64,000 bases of DNA from Streptomyces antibioticus (GCF_002019855.1 NZ_CM007717.1:5809043-5873042); one strand, 5' to 3'; numbered from the stretch's first letter, positions 22,890 to 32,783 are shown. Made by a program: numbers and translations. Notes: generated from the letters alone by a model not told the origin.

Positions 22890-24182
22890 ATGATGCGTAC
22901 GCGTCCGCTGAAGGTGGCGCTGCTGGGCTGTGGAGTGGTCGGCTCAGAGGTGGCGCGCATCATGACGACGCACGCCGACGACCTCGCCGCGAGGATCGGC
23001 GCCCCGGTGGAGCTCGCGGGCGTGGCCGTACGGCGGCCCTCCCGGGTCCGTGAGGGCATCGACCCCGCGCTCGTCACCACCGACGCGACCGCCCTGGTCA
23101 AACGCGGGGACATCGACGTCGTCGTCGAGGTCATCGGCGGTATCGAACCGGCCCGCACCCTCATCACCAGCGCCTTCGAGCACGGCGCCTCCGTCGTCTC
23201 CGCCAACAAGGCCCTCCTCGCCCAGGACGGCGCCGCCCTGCACGCGGCCGCCGGCGAGCACGGCCGGGACCTCTACTACGAGGCTGCCGTCGCCGGCGCC
23301 ATCCCGCTGATCCGGCCGCTGCGCGAGTCCCTCGCCGGCGACAAGATCAACCGGGTGATGGGCATCGTCAACGGCACGACCAACTTCATCCTCGACAAGA
23401 TGGACTCCACGGGCGCCGGCTACCAGGAGGCCCTCGACGAGGCCACCGCCCTCGGCTACGCGGAGGCCGATCCGACCGCCGACGTCGAGGGCTTCGACGC
23501 CGCCGCCAAGGCCGCCATCCTCGCCGGGATCGCCTTCCACACGCGCGTGCGCCTCGACGACGTCTACCGCGAGGGCATGACCGAGGTCACCGCGGCCGAC
23601 TTCGCCTCCGCCAAGGAGATGGGCTGCACCATCAAGCTGCTCGCCATCTGCGAGCGGGCGGCCGACGGGGGATCCGTGACCGCGCGGGTGCACCCCGCCA
23701 TGATTCCGCTGAGCCACCCGCTCGCCTCGGTGCGCGGGGCCTACAACGCCGTGTTCGTCGAGTCGGACGCGGCCGGGCAGCTCATGTTCTACGGCCCCGG
23801 CGCCGGCGGTGCTCCCACCGCCTCCGCCGTGCTCGGCGACCTGGTCGCCGTCTGCCGCAACCGGCTCAGCGGGGCGACGGGGCCCGGCGAGTCGGCGTAC
23901 GCCGCCCTGCCGGTGTCGCCCATGGGCGAGGTCGTCACGCGCTACCACATCAGCCTGGACGTGGCCGACAAACCGGGCGTTCTCGCCCAGGTGGCCACCG
24001 TGTTCGCGGAGCACGGGGTGTCCATCGATACGGTGCGCCAGCAGGGCAAGGACGGCGAGGCCTCCCTGGTCGTCGTCACCCACCGCGCGTCCGACGCCTC
24101 CCTCACCGGGACCGTCGAGGCGCTGCGCAAGCTCGACACCGTGCGGGGTGTCGCCAGCATCATGCGGGTTGAAGGAGAGTAA
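22890..24182 (+). CDS. hom: homoserine dehydrogenase
   Basis: The 430-residue enzyme has an N-terminal Rossmann NAD(P) motif KVALLGCGVVGSEV, the catalytic domain signature (NGTTNFILDKM, then EADPTADVEGFDAAAK), and a C-terminal ACT domain (HISLDVADKPGVLAQVATVF) that normally gives feedback inhibition by threonine. It reduces aspartate semialdehyde to homoserine. Two adjacent ATGs (22890, 22893) follow GAGG; an ATG at 22872 is less likely. It ends 6 bp before thrC, forming an operon. Confidence 0.95.
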   Translation: MMRTRPLKVALLGCGVVGSEVARIMTTHADDLAARIGAPVELAGVAVRRPSRVREGIDPALVTTDATALVKRGDIDVVVEVIGGIEPARTLITSAFEHGASVVSANKALLAQDGAALHAAAGEHGRDLYYEAAVAGAIPLIRPLRESLAGDKINRVMGIVNGTTNFILDKMDSTGAGYQEALDEATALGYAEADPTADVEGFDAAAKAAILAGIAFHTRVRLDDVYREGMTEVTAADFASAKEMGCTIKLLAICERAADGGSVTARVHPAMIPLSHPLASVRGAYNAVFVESDAAGQLMFYGPGAGGAPTASAVLGDLVAVCRNRLSGATGPGESAYAALPVSPMGEVVTRYHISLDVADKPGVLAQVATVFAEHGVSIDTVRQQGKDGEASLVVVTHRASDASLTGTVEALRKLDTVRGVASIMRVEGE

Positions 24183-24188
24183 CCAGCA

Positions 24189-25247
24189 ATGACCCACCAG
24201 TGGCGCGGAATCATCGAGGAGTACCGGGACCGGCTGCCGGTATCCGACAGCACGCCCGTCGTGACGCTCCGCGAGGGCGGCACGCCCCTCGTGCCCGCGC
24301 AGGTGCTCTCCGAGCGCACGGGCTGCGAGGTCCACCTGAAGGTGGAGGGCGCCAACCCGACCGGGTCCTTCAAGGACCGCGGTATGACCATGGCCATCAC
24401 CCGGGCCAAGGAGGAGGGCGCGCAGGCCGTCATCTGCGCCTCCACCGGCAACACCTCCGCCTCCGCCGCCGCGTACGCGGTGCGGGCCGGGATGGTCTCC
24501 GCCGTGCTGGTGCCGCGCGGGAAGATCGCGCTCGGCAAGATGGGCCAGGCCCTGATCCACGGCGCCAAGATCCTCCAGGTGGACGGCAATTTCGACGACT
24601 GCCTCACCCTCGCCCGTGAGCTGAGCGACAACTACCCGGTGGCGCTGGTCAATTCGGTCAACCCGGTGCGTATCGAGGGCCAGAAGACGGCCGCGTTCGA
24701 GATCGTGGACATGCTGGGCGACGCCCCGGACGTCCATGTCCTGCCGGTCGGCAACGCGGGCAACATCACCGCGTACTGGAAGGGCTACACGGAGTACGCG
24801 GCCGACGGCGTCGCCGCGCGCAAGCCCCGTATGTGGGGCTTCCAGGCGTCCGGCAGCGCCCCGATCGTGCGCGGCGAGGTCGTCAAGGACCCGTCGACGA
24901 TCGCCACCGCCATCCGGATCGGCAACCCGGCGTCCTGGGCGCACGCGCTGGCCGCGCGGGAGGAGTCCGGCGGGTTCATCGACGAGGTGACGGACCGTGA
25001 GATCCTGCGCGCTTACCGGCTGTTGGCCGCTCAGGAGGGCGTCTTCGTGGAGCCCGCGTCCGCCGCGTCGGTGGCCGGTCTGCTGAAGGCCGCCGAGCAG
25101 GGCAAGGTCGACCCGGGCCAGACGATCGTCTGCACGGTCACCGGCAACGGCCTCAAGGACCCGGACTGGGCCGTCGCCGGCGCCCCGCAGCCGGTCACCG
25201 TGCCGGTCGACGCGGCGACGGCGGCCCAGCGCCTCGGTCTGGCGTAG
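24189..25247 (+). CDS. thrC: threonine synthase
   Basis: The 352-residue PLP enzyme carries PLP-binding Lys in the family signature NPTGSFKDRGMTMA and the phosphate-binding loop LPVGNAGNITAYW. It converts O-phosphohomoserine to threonine. Preceded by GAAGGAGAG. It follows hom by 6 bp and is followed by a hairpin terminator, so thrB is probably transcribed separately. Confidence 0.96.
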   Translation: MTHQWRGIIEEYRDRLPVSDSTPVVTLREGGTPLVPAQVLSERTGCEVHLKVEGANPTGSFKDRGMTMAITRAKEEGAQAVICASTGNTSASAAAYAVRAGMVSAVLVPRGKIALGKMGQALIHGAKILQVDGNFDDCLTLARELSDNYPVALVNSVNPVRIEGQKTAAFEIVDMLGDAPDVHVLPVGNAGNITAYWKGYTEYAADGVAARKPRMWGFQASGSAPIVRGEVVKDPSTIATAIRIGNPASWAHALAAREESGGFIDEVTDREILRAYRLLAAQEGVFVEPASAASVAGLLKAAEQGKVDPGQTIVCTVTGNGLKDPDWAVAGAPQPVTVPVDAATAAQRLGLA

Positions 25248-25339
25248 AGCGTCCGGGGTCATACGGACGACCCGTCGCCCGCGCGACCCCGGACCGCTCG
25301 TGCGCGACCGTGCGTGAGCTGTGCACGACCCATGAGCGA

Positions 25340-25364
25340 CCCGGCGGGGGATTCCCCCGCCGGG
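25340..25364 (+). terminator. terminator after thrC
   Basis: CCCGGCGGGGG pairs with CCCCCGCCGGG around ATT, 93 bp after thrC. No T-run follows, as is common in Streptomyces. Confidence 0.7.
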
Positions 25365-25561
25365 GGTGCACGGGGGGCTTACGACACGCATCGTGCGCCT
25401 CCTGTGCGCCCTATGTCGCCGCAGAACCTTCCTTCGATAGGCTGTACCGAACCCGCCCGCCGCATATGCCGCAGTGCCGTGCGTCGTCCGCGCGCCGGCT
25501 CCGCCGTCGGCGCCAGGGCCCTCACCCACCCCCTCGGCTGTCATGCGACAGTCTCGACACA

Positions 25562-25612
25562 CCCCGACCGTCACGACGCCCCGACCGTCACGACATCCCG
25601 ACAGTCACGCAG
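25562..25612 (+). repeat. 17-bp tandem repeats before thrB
   Basis: Three units of CCCCGACCGTCACGACG, the third degenerate, lie 40 bp before the thrB start. They may be operator half-sites or simply repeat expansion. The rest of the 405-bp thrC-thrB interval shows no gene. Confidence 0.75.
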
Positions 25613-25652
25613 CTCAGCGACAGTCCCGCAGCTCAAGGAGAGTCATCGCGAG

Positions 25653-26597
25653 ATGGCCGGTCCCGCCTTCCGCGCCGCCGCCGTACGGGTGCGCGTCCCC
25701 GCCACCAGCGCCAACCTCGGCCCGGGCTTCGACGCCTTCGGCCTCGCGCTGGGGCTCTACGACGACGTCGTCGTCCGGGTGGCCGACTCCGGGCTGCACA
25801 TCGACATCGCGGGTGAGGGCAGCGAGACGCTGCCGCGCGACGAGAAGCACCTCCTCGTCCGCTCCCTGCGCACCGCCTTCGACGTCCTGGGCGGTCAGCC
25901 GCGCGGCCTCGAGATCGTCTGCGCCAACCGCATCCCGCACGGCCGGGGCCTCGGTTCCTCCTCCGCCGCGATCTGCGCCGGCATCGTCGCCGCGCGCGCG
26001 GTGACCATAGGCGGCGAGAGCAAGCTCGACGACACCGCGCTGCTGGAGCTGGCCACCGAGATCGAGGGCCACCCGGACAACGTCGCGGCCTGTCTGCTCG
26101 GCGGATTCACCTTGTCCTGGATGGAGTCGGGCGCCGCGCGCGCGATCAGGATGGAGCCCGACGATTCCATCGTTCCGGTGGTTTTCGTCCCCGGTAAGCC
26201 GGTCCTGACCGAGACGGCGCGCGGACTCCTCCCGCGCTCCGTGCCGCACGTCGACGCCGCCGCCAACGCGGGCCGTGCCGCCCTGCTCGTCGAGGCGCTG
26301 ACCAACCGCCCCGAACTGCTGCTGCCCGCCACCGAGGACCGGCTGCACCAGGAGTACCGCGCCCCCGCCATGCCGGAGAGCGCCGCCCTGGTGGAGCGGC
26401 TGCGCGGCGACGGGATCCCCGCGGTCATCTCCGGTGCCGGGCCCACCGTGATGGCGCTCGCCGACGCCGGTACGGCCGACAAGGTCGAGGCCCTGGCGGG
26501 CACGGACTGGGCGGCGAACCGGCTGGCCCTGGACCTCGAGGGGGCGAGCGTGCTGCCGCTCGCGCCGGTGGGTGACACGCGTTCCGGCGACATTTAG
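25653..26597 (+). CDS. thrB: homoserine kinase
   Basis: The 314-residue GHMP kinase has the N-terminal VRVPATSANLGPGFDAFGLAL, the ATP-binding loop IPHGRGLGSSSAAICAGI, and the C-terminal GAGPTVMAL motif. It phosphorylates homoserine for ThrC. The ATG follows AAGGAGAG. It comes after thrC, the order common in actinobacteria, but with a terminator and repeats between. Confidence 0.95.
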   Translation: MAGPAFRAAAVRVRVPATSANLGPGFDAFGLALGLYDDVVVRVADSGLHIDIAGEGSETLPRDEKHLLVRSLRTAFDVLGGQPRGLEIVCANRIPHGRGLGSSSAAICAGIVAARAVTIGGESKLDDTALLELATEIEGHPDNVAACLLGGFTLSWMESGAARAIRMEPDDSIVPVVFVPGKPVLTETARGLLPRSVPHVDAAANAGRAALLVEALTNRPELLLPATEDRLHQEYRAPAMPESAALVERLRGDGIPAVISGAGPTVMALADAGTADKVEALAGTDWAANRLALDLEGASVLPLAPVGDTRSGDI

Positions 26598-27001
26598 TGC
26601 ACGGTTGCCGGATTTCGAGAGGGGGAATGTTTGTTGGATCCGGTAGTGTTAACCTCAAGTCTGCACCCGACCCCACCATGGCGAGGTGCTTCGTGTCCCC
26701 GTCCGGGACAGACATTCTTCCGGGAGCTCCCCAAGCCGCACTGCGTTCCGTATGTCGTATCTGGGCAGTACGCCGTACACCGACGCTGAGCGGTCTGCAG
26801 GGCACGCTCCGGAATCGGTGCTACCACGCCTCGTGACACTCGATGCCACGGATCGTCGGGGAAGCACCATCACCAGCAAATTTTCCTCCGCCGCTTTGAG
26901 CGGACCACCGCCCGGCTTCGCCTCAGCAAGGACCGAAGTCGGACAGCACAACCGGTCGCCGAGCCAGACAGGCCGACGTCCGCTCCAGGGAAGGACCCTT
27001 C
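26598..27001 (+). other. rho leader region
   Basis: These 404 bp without a supportable gene precede rho. TAGTGT at 26644 resembles a -10 element. A long untranslated leader fits the autogenous control known for rho genes, but I see no single clear hairpin attenuator. Confidence 0.4.
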
Positions 27002-29032
27002 GTGAGCGACACCACCGATCTGATGGGCGCACGTGTCGAGGAGACCGCTGCCGCGCCCGCCACGGACGCCTCCGCGCCTGCCGGCGGTGCCGGCTCCCGG
27101 CGGCGCCGCGGTACCGGCCTCGAGGGCATGGTGCTGGCGGAGCTTCAGCAGGTAGCCTCCGGCCTCGGCATCAGGGGCACCGCGCGGATGCGCAAGAGCC
27201 AGCTGATCGAGGTCATCAAGGAGGCGCAGGCCGGTGGCGGCGCCGCGCCGGCGAAGGCCGACGCTCCGGCCGCCGAGACCAAGCCCAAGCGCCGCGCCAC
27301 CTCCAAGGCGCGCACCGGTGACGAGTCCGCCGAGAAGAAGGCGGACGCTCCCAAGGCCGCCGAGGCCCCCGCCGAGAAGGCCGTGGCCCAGCAGCAGATC
27401 GAGATCCCCGGCCAGCCGGCCGGTGGCGCCCGCGCCGGTGACACCGAGCGCGGCGACGCCCCCGCCGAGCGCCGCCGTCGCCGCGCCACCGCCGAGGCGG
27501 GCAGCCCCGAGACGGTCGTCGCCGAGGCCAAGGCCGAGACCAGGACCGAGGCGCCCGCGCAGCCGCAGGGCGACGCCAAGACCGCCGAGGGCGAGGCCGA
27601 CGGCCGTCGCCGGGACCGCCGTGAGCGCGGCCGCGACCGTGACCGCAGCGGCGACCGTGACCGCGGTGGCGACCGCGGCGACCGCCGTGGCAAGGGCGAC
27701 GAGCAGCAGGGCGGCGGCCAGCAGCGCGGTCAGCAGACCCAGCAGCAGAGCCGTCAGGACCGCAACTCCGGCCCGCAGGACGACGACGACTTCGACGGCG
27801 GCCGCCGTGGCCGCCGTGGCCGCTACCGTGACCGCCGCGGCCGTCGCGGGCGCGACGAGATCGGCACCGCCGAGCCGCAGCTCGCCGACGACGACGTCCT
27901 GATCCCCGTCGCGGGCATCCTGGACATCCTCGACAACTACGCGTTCATCCGGACCTCCGGCTACCTGCCCGGCCCGAACGACGTGTACGTCTCCCTCGCC
28001 CAGGTCCGCAAGAACGGCCTGCGCAAGGGCGACCACATCACCGGCGCGGTCCGCCAGCCCAAGGAGGGCGAGCGCCGCGAGAAGTTCAACGCGCTGGTGC
28101 GCCTGGACTCCGTCAACGGCATGGCGCCCGAACACGGCCGCGGCCGCCCGGAGTTCAACAAGCTGACCCCGCTCTACCCGCAGGACCGCCTCCGTCTGGA
28201 GACGGACCCGGGCGTGCTGACCACGCGGATCATCGACCTCGTGTCGCCGATCGGCAAGGGCCAGCGCGGTCTGATCGTGGCCCCGCCGAAGACCGGCAAG
28301 ACCATGATCATGCAGGCGATCGCCAACGCGATCACGCACAACAACCCCGAGTGCCACCTGATGGTCGTCCTGGTCGACGAGCGTCCGGAAGAGGTCACCG
28401 ACATGCAGCGGTCGGTGAAGGGCGAGGTCATCTCCTCGACCTTCGACCGCCCGGCCGAGGACCACACCACGGTCGCCGAGCTGGCCATCGAGCGCGCCAA
28501 GCGCCTGGTGGAGCTGGGCCACGACGTGGTCGTGCTGCTCGACTCGATCACGCGTCTGGGCCGTGCGTACAACCTCGCCGCCCCGGCCTCCGGCCGCATC
28601 CTGTCCGGTGGTGTCGACTCGACGGCCCTGTACCCGCCGAAGCGCTTCTTCGGTGCGGCCCGCAACATCGAGGACGGCGGCTCGCTGACCATCCTCGCCA
28701 CCGCCCTGGTGGACACCGGGTCCCGCATGGACGAGGTGATCTTCGAGGAGTTCAAGGGCACCGGCAACATGGAGCTCAAGCTCGACCGGAAGCTCGCCGA
28801 CAAGCGCATCTTCCCCGCGGTGGACGTCGACGCGTCCGGTACCCGCAAGGAGGAGATCCTGCTCGGTGCCGAGGAGCTGGGCATCGTATGGAAGCTGCGC
28901 CGGGTGCTGCACGCGCTCGACCAGCAGCAGGCGATCGAGCTGCTCCTCGACAAGATGAAGCAGACCAAGTCGAACGCCGAGTTCCTGATGCAGATCCAGA
29001 AGACGACGCCGTCGCCGGGCAACAACGACTGA
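27002..29032 (+). CDS. rho: transcription termination factor Rho
   Basis: This 676-residue hexameric RNA helicase has an N-terminal Rho-N helical part (EGMVLAELQQVASGLGI and KSQLIEVIKE), then the long actinobacterial insertion rich in Ala, Glu, Arg, Gln and Asp (about residues 80-290), the cold-shock RNA-binding fold (GILDILDNYAFIRT), Walker A APPKTGKT (about 426-433), Walker B DVVVLLDSITRLGRAYN, and the Q-loop/R-loop core. The GTG follows GGAAGGA. The insertion makes it much longer than the E. coli protein (419) but is usual for Streptomyces and Micrococcus. Followed by a clear hairpin. Confidence 0.97.
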   Translation: MSDTTDLMGARVEETAAAPATDASAPAGGAGSRRRRGTGLEGMVLAELQQVASGLGIRGTARMRKSQLIEVIKEAQAGGGAAPAKADAPAAETKPKRRATSKARTGDESAEKKADAPKAAEAPAEKAVAQQQIEIPGQPAGGARAGDTERGDAPAERRRRRATAEAGSPETVVAEAKAETRTEAPAQPQGDAKTAEGEADGRRRDRRERGRDRDRSGDRDRGGDRGDRRGKGDEQQGGGQQRGQQTQQQSRQDRNSGPQDDDDFDGGRRGRRGRYRDRRGRRGRDEIGTAEPQLADDDVLIPVAGILDILDNYAFIRTSGYLPGPNDVYVSLAQVRKNGLRKGDHITGAVRQPKEGERREKFNALVRLDSVNGMAPEHGRGRPEFNKLTPLYPQDRLRLETDPGVLTTRIIDLVSPIGKGQRGLIVAPPKTGKTMIMQAIANAITHNNPECHLMVVLVDERPEEVTDMQRSVKGEVISSTFDRPAEDHTTVAELAIERAKRLVELGHDVVVLLDSITRLGRAYNLAAPASGRILSGGVDSTALYPPKRFFGAARNIEDGGSLTILATALVDTGSRMDEVIFEEFKGTGNMELKLDRKLADKRIFPAVDVDASGTRKEEILLGAEELGIVWKLRRVLHALDQQQAIELLLDKMKQTKSNAEFLMQIQKTTPSPGNND

Positions 29033-29051
29033 CGTCGCCCCGTACGCCGTA

Positions 29052-29085
29052 GAAGGGCCGCTCCCGATGCCGGGGGCGGCCCTTC
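29052..29085 (+). terminator. terminator after rho
   Basis: GAAGGGCCGC pairs perfectly with GCGGCCCTTC across a 14-nt loop, 20 bp after the rho stop. Confidence 0.8.
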
Positions 29086-29176
29086 GCGTTGTCGGTGGGC
29101 GTTGTTACGATCACGCCCTTCGGTCGGCCGTTCGGGCGCACCGATCCTGCACTTCTGATCCCGAGGGGGGACACGA

Positions 29177-30979
29177 GTGGGTACACGTATGTCCGGGGGC
29201 CGGCACAGACGCCGGATACGTCTCGTCCTGCCGGTCGTGGCGGCCACGCTCGCCGCGACCGTCGGCGGATTGCTCCTGACGTCGTCGGCCGACGCGGCCC
29301 CGGCGGTCCCGACGCCGGTGCGGAGCACGCCGTCGGCCGCCCAACTGGACGCGCGGCTGTCGACGGCCCTCGCCGGCGACGACATCGCGGGGGAGACGTC
29401 CTCGAAGGCGTCCCTGAGCGCGAGCACGGGGTCCGCCACCGTCGACCCGAAGGTCATCGGCGGTTCGACGACCACCATCACCAACGCGCCCTGGATGGCG
29501 CAGCTCTGGTACGGCGACGACCGCGGCACCAGCACCACCGCCGACGACATCGGCTTCTTCTGCGGCGGCGCCGTGGTCGCGCCGACGAAGATCCTCACCG
29601 CCGCGCACTGCGTCAAGGGCTACAACTGGAAGGCCCACGGCGTCGTCGTCACCGGCACCGCGCAGCTCCCGTCGGAGGACGCGGGCGGCGACGTCGACCT
29701 GCACGGCGGCACCGTGAGCGGTGTCTGGCGGCAGTGGAACTACCCGTCGTACAACGCCGCCACCATCGACAACGACATCGCGCTGCTGACCCTGCCGAAC
29801 CCGGTCAAGGCGAAGCCGATCCCGATGACGACGGCCGGTGACACCGCCTCGTACGCGGCGAACACCGCGGCGAAGGTCTACGGCTGGGGACGCACCACGT
29901 CCACGAACGAGAACATCTCCGACGTGCTGAAGACGGCCACCCTGCCGATCCAGTCCAACGCGACCTGCTCGGGCTTCTATGAGGCGGACTTCATCGCGGG
30001 GCACATGGTGTGCGCGGGCACCCCGGCCTCCGGCTCGGACACCGGCACCACCTCGGCCTGCAACGGCGACTCCGGCGGCCCGCTGGTGGTCGGCGGCAAG
30101 ATCGTGGGTGTCGTCTCCTGGGGTGTCAGGGACTGCGTGAAGCAGGGCGCGTACAGCGTCTTCACCAAGGTCACCACGTACGTCGGCGCGACCTACCCGC
30201 GGATCGACGACACCGAGATCACCGGTGACAACTACGCCGACGTGTGGGTGCGCAACTCCTCCACCAAGACCGGCTACCACCTGCCCTCCAAGGGCGGTTC
30301 GCTCGGTTCCCGGGCGTCCTGGGGCTCGTACTCGGCCTGGAACCTGGTGGTGCAGGCCGACCTCAACCGGGACGGCTACCAGGACCTGATCCAGCGCCGC
30401 ACCTCCGACGGTGACGTCTACTGGCGGCACTACGTGCCGTCCACCGACAGCTGGGTGAGCAACCTGCTGGCCGACAACTGGAAGACCCGCCGGGCGATCG
30501 TCGCCCCCGGTGACGTCACCGGCGACACCCTGCCGGACGTCGTGTCCGTCGACTCCGCGGGTGTGGTGTGGATCTACCCGGGCAAGGGCGACGGGAAGCT
30601 GGGGAGCCGGATCCAGGCCGCCACCAACTGGACGCAGTACGACATCGTGCGCGGCCACGGCGACTTCAACGGCGACGGCCGTGCCGACCTGATCGTCCGC
30701 AACAAGAGCACCGGCGCCGTCTACCTCTACCGGGGCACCGGCAAGGCCGGCACGGGCGCCTTCGCGGCCCGTCTCAAGGTCGCCACGTGGCCCACCACGA
30801 CGTACAACGTCTTCGACACCGTCGGGGACGTCAACGGCGACGGCAAGGCCGATCTGCTGACCCGTACGCCGGGCGGCACGCTGTACCTCTACAAGGGCAC
30901 CGGCAAGAACACCAGCGCGATCTTCGCCACACGCGTGTCGCTCGGTACCGGTTTCAAGACGTACGACCTGTTCGGCTGA
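29177..30979 (+). CDS. secreted trypsin-like serine protease with FG-GAP/VCBS repeats
   Basis: This 600-residue exported protein has a twin-basic signal peptide (RHRRRIRLVLPVVAATLAAT, cleavage near SADA-AP), a propeptide, then a chymotrypsin-fold S1 domain with His144 in LTAAHCV, Asp200 in DNDIALL and Ser299 in CNGDSGGPL. The C-terminal half has four FG-GAP-type calcium repeats (DLNRDGYQDLI, DVTGDTLPDVV, DFNGDGRADLI, DVNGDGKADLL) probably forming a beta-propeller. It is an extracellular protease, perhaps wall- or substrate-bound through the propeller. GTG start after GAGGGGGG. A single-gene transcript between two terminators. Confidence 0.92.
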   Translation: MGTRMSGGRHRRRIRLVLPVVAATLAATVGGLLLTSSADAAPAVPTPVRSTPSAAQLDARLSTALAGDDIAGETSSKASLSASTGSATVDPKVIGGSTTTITNAPWMAQLWYGDDRGTSTTADDIGFFCGGAVVAPTKILTAAHCVKGYNWKAHGVVVTGTAQLPSEDAGGDVDLHGGTVSGVWRQWNYPSYNAATIDNDIALLTLPNPVKAKPIPMTTAGDTASYAANTAAKVYGWGRTTSTNENISDVLKTATLPIQSNATCSGFYEADFIAGHMVCAGTPASGSDTGTTSACNGDSGGPLVVGGKIVGVVSWGVRDCVKQGAYSVFTKVTTYVGATYPRIDDTEITGDNYADVWVRNSSTKTGYHLPSKGGSLGSRASWGSYSAWNLVVQADLNRDGYQDLIQRRTSDGDVYWRHYVPSTDSWVSNLLADNWKTRRAIVAPGDVTGDTLPDVVSVDSAGVVWIYPGKGDGKLGSRIQAATNWTQYDIVRGHGDFNGDGRADLIVRNKSTGAVYLYRGTGKAGTGAFAARLKVATWPTTTYNVFDTVGDVNGDGKADLLTRTPGGTLYLYKGTGKNTSAIFATRVSLGTGFKTYDLFG

Positions 30980-31026
30980 TTTCGGCCCTTTACGCAGGTG
31001 AGCCGGGTCCGCCCGGCCCTCTGGAA

Positions 31027-31067
31027 ACGCTCCGTGATCGAATCCTCGCGATTCGGTCACGGAGCGT
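31027..31067 (+). terminator. terminator after the protease gene
   Basis: A 17-bp stem ACGCTCCGTGATCGAAT with its complement (one T-G pair) encloses a 7-nt loop, 48 bp after the stop codon. Confidence 0.85.
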
Positions 31068-31146
31068 CGTGCAACCGCCGTTCGAGTTTCCCCGTCTGAC
31101 CAGGCGGAGTGACGATGGTGAGGTTCGCACGAGAACAGAGGAGCAC

Positions 31147-32262
31147 ATGACCGCCGAGAGCACACCGGAGCCCGGCATACCGGGGGAGGCCGACAGCGGC
31201 CCGCGCCACCGCCGGGAGCGGGGCAGGCGCAAGGGACTGCTGGTGATGGCCTGGACGGCCGCGGGGATCGTGATCCTCGGCGGCACCGGCGCCGGCTATC
31301 TGTACTTCAAGCTCAACGGCAACATCAGAAGCGTCGACATCAATCAGGCGCTCGGCACCGACCGGCCCGACAAGGCGGACAACGGCTCCGAGAACATCCT
31401 GGTCCTGGGCTCGGACACCCGCTCCGGCGCCAACAAGAAGCTCGGCGGCGGCACCGACGACGGCAGCGCCCGCTCCGACACCGCGATGATCGTCCACGTC
31501 TACGAGGGCCACAAGAAGGCCAGCGTGGTCTCCGTCCCGCGCGACACCCTGATCGACCGCCCCGAGTGCACCGACACCCAGGGCGTCACCCATGACGCGG
31601 CACGCGGCGTGATGTTCAACTCGGCCTACTCCACGGGCGGCGCCGCCTGCGCGGTGAAGACCGTCGAGTCGATGAGCGGCATCCGGATGGACCACTACCT
31701 CGAGGTCGACTTCGCGGGCTTCGAGAAGCTCATCGACGAACTCGGCGGCGTCGAGGTCACCACCACCAAGGCCATCGACGACCCCGACAGCCATCTCGAG
31801 CTGACGGCCGGCACCCACACCCTCACCGGCGAGCAGGCCCTCGGCCTGGTCCGCACCCGGCACGGCGTCGGCGACGGCTCCGACCTCGGCCGCATCCAGC
31901 TCCAGCAGGCGTTCATCAAGGCGCTCGTCGAGCAGGTCCGCGAGGTCGGCCTGTTCACCAGCCCGAAGAAGCTGTACGACCTCGCCGACACCGCCACCAA
32001 GGCGGTCACCACCGACTCCGACCTCGGCTCGGTGAAGACCCTGATGTCCTGGGCGTCAGGACTCAAGGGCATCAAGGCGTCGAACATGCACATGGTCACC
32101 CTGCCGGTCCGCTACGACCCCGCCGACCCCAACCGGGTCGTCGTCTCGGAGACCAAGGCGGAGCAGGTCTGGACGGCCCTCAAGAACGACCGGCCGATCC
32201 CGAGGGAGGCCACCGAGGGCAACGCCACGGGCGAGGCGGACGGCGTCGTCACCGCGTCGTAG
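31147..32262 (+). CDS. LytR-CpsA-Psr (LCP) family protein
   Basis: The 371-residue protein has a short cytoplasmic N-terminus with a basic cluster, one membrane helix (LLVMAWTAAGIVILGGTGAGYLYF) and an outside LCP domain: SENILVLGSDTRSG, SDTAMIVHV, ASVVSVPRDTLI, FAGFEKLIDELGGVEV, EQALGLVRTRH. LCP enzymes attach undecaprenyl-linked glycopolymers such as teichoic acids to peptidoglycan; the conserved Arg and Asp residues are present. ATG after GAGGAG. Gene stands alone. Confidence 0.92.
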   Translation: MTAESTPEPGIPGEADSGPRHRRERGRRKGLLVMAWTAAGIVILGGTGAGYLYFKLNGNIRSVDINQALGTDRPDKADNGSENILVLGSDTRSGANKKLGGGTDDGSARSDTAMIVHVYEGHKKASVVSVPRDTLIDRPECTDTQGVTHDAARGVMFNSAYSTGGAACAVKTVESMSGIRMDHYLEVDFAGFEKLIDELGGVEVTTTKAIDDPDSHLELTAGTHTLTGEQALGLVRTRHGVGDGSDLGRIQLQQAFIKALVEQVREVGLFTSPKKLYDLADTATKAVTTDSDLGSVKTLMSWASGLKGIKASNMHMVTLPVRYDPADPNRVVVSETKAEQVWTALKNDRPIPREATEGNATGEADGVVTAS

Positions 32263-32434
32263 AGACCGCGGGACGGGCCGCGGGACGGATCGGGGACGGA
32301 CCGCGGGAATAGATCACCCCGCACCCCGGTTTTGGGGGATGGCGCCAGTCCTGGCAGACTGGTACGTCGGCTCCGGTTCACGCTCCCGTATCCCGCGGCG
32401 GCGACCCGGCGCCCTCCCGAAACTAGGAGACACC

Positions 32435-32659
32435 TTGAAGCGCGACATCCACCCCGAGTACGTCGAGACGCAGGTGAGCTGCACCTGCGGCGCGTCGTTC
32501 ACCACCCGCAGCACGATCGACAGCGGCACCATCCGCGCCGACGTCTGCTCCGAGTGCCACCCGTTCTACACGGGCAAGCAGAAGATCCTCGACACCGGTG
32601 GCCGTGTGGCCCGCTTCGAGGCCCGCTTCGGCAAGGCTGCCGCCGGCTCCTCGAAGTAG
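32435..32659 (+). CDS. rpmE: 50S ribosomal protein L31 (zinc-binding type)
   Basis: The 74-residue L31 begins MKRDIHPEYVETQVSCTCG; the Cys of SCTCG and VCSECHPFYTGKQK form the zinc site of the C+ form. It sits at the subunit interface of the ribosome. TTG start after AGGAGA. Streptomycetes usually carry a second, zinc-free copy under zinc-uptake control elsewhere. Terminated by a strong hairpin, then prfA. Confidence 0.96.
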   Translation: MKRDIHPEYVETQVSCTCGASFTTRSTIDSGTIRADVCSECHPFYTGKQKILDTGGRVARFEARFGKAAAGSSK

Positions 32660-32671
32660 CGAGCCCCTTTT

Positions 32672-32721
32672 CGCCGGTCCACGGCCGTGCCCCTGCGGGG
32701 TGCGCCGGGACCGGCGTTTTT
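32672..32721 (+). terminator. rpmE intrinsic terminator
   Basis: CGCCGGTCC pairs with GGACCGGCG, with a nested GC stem in the loop, followed by five Ts: the most classical rho-independent terminator in the window. Confidence 0.9.
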
Positions 32722-32783
32722 GGTCGCCCGCCTTCCCCTTCCCGCGCGGCAACACGCGCACGCCAGCAGTACAGGAGCCCAAG

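Noticed and set aside
22944..25574. Long open frame on the minus strand opposite hom and thrC
   Set aside because: Same shadow effect of GC-rich codon bias; composition is Gly/Arg/His-rich with no domain.
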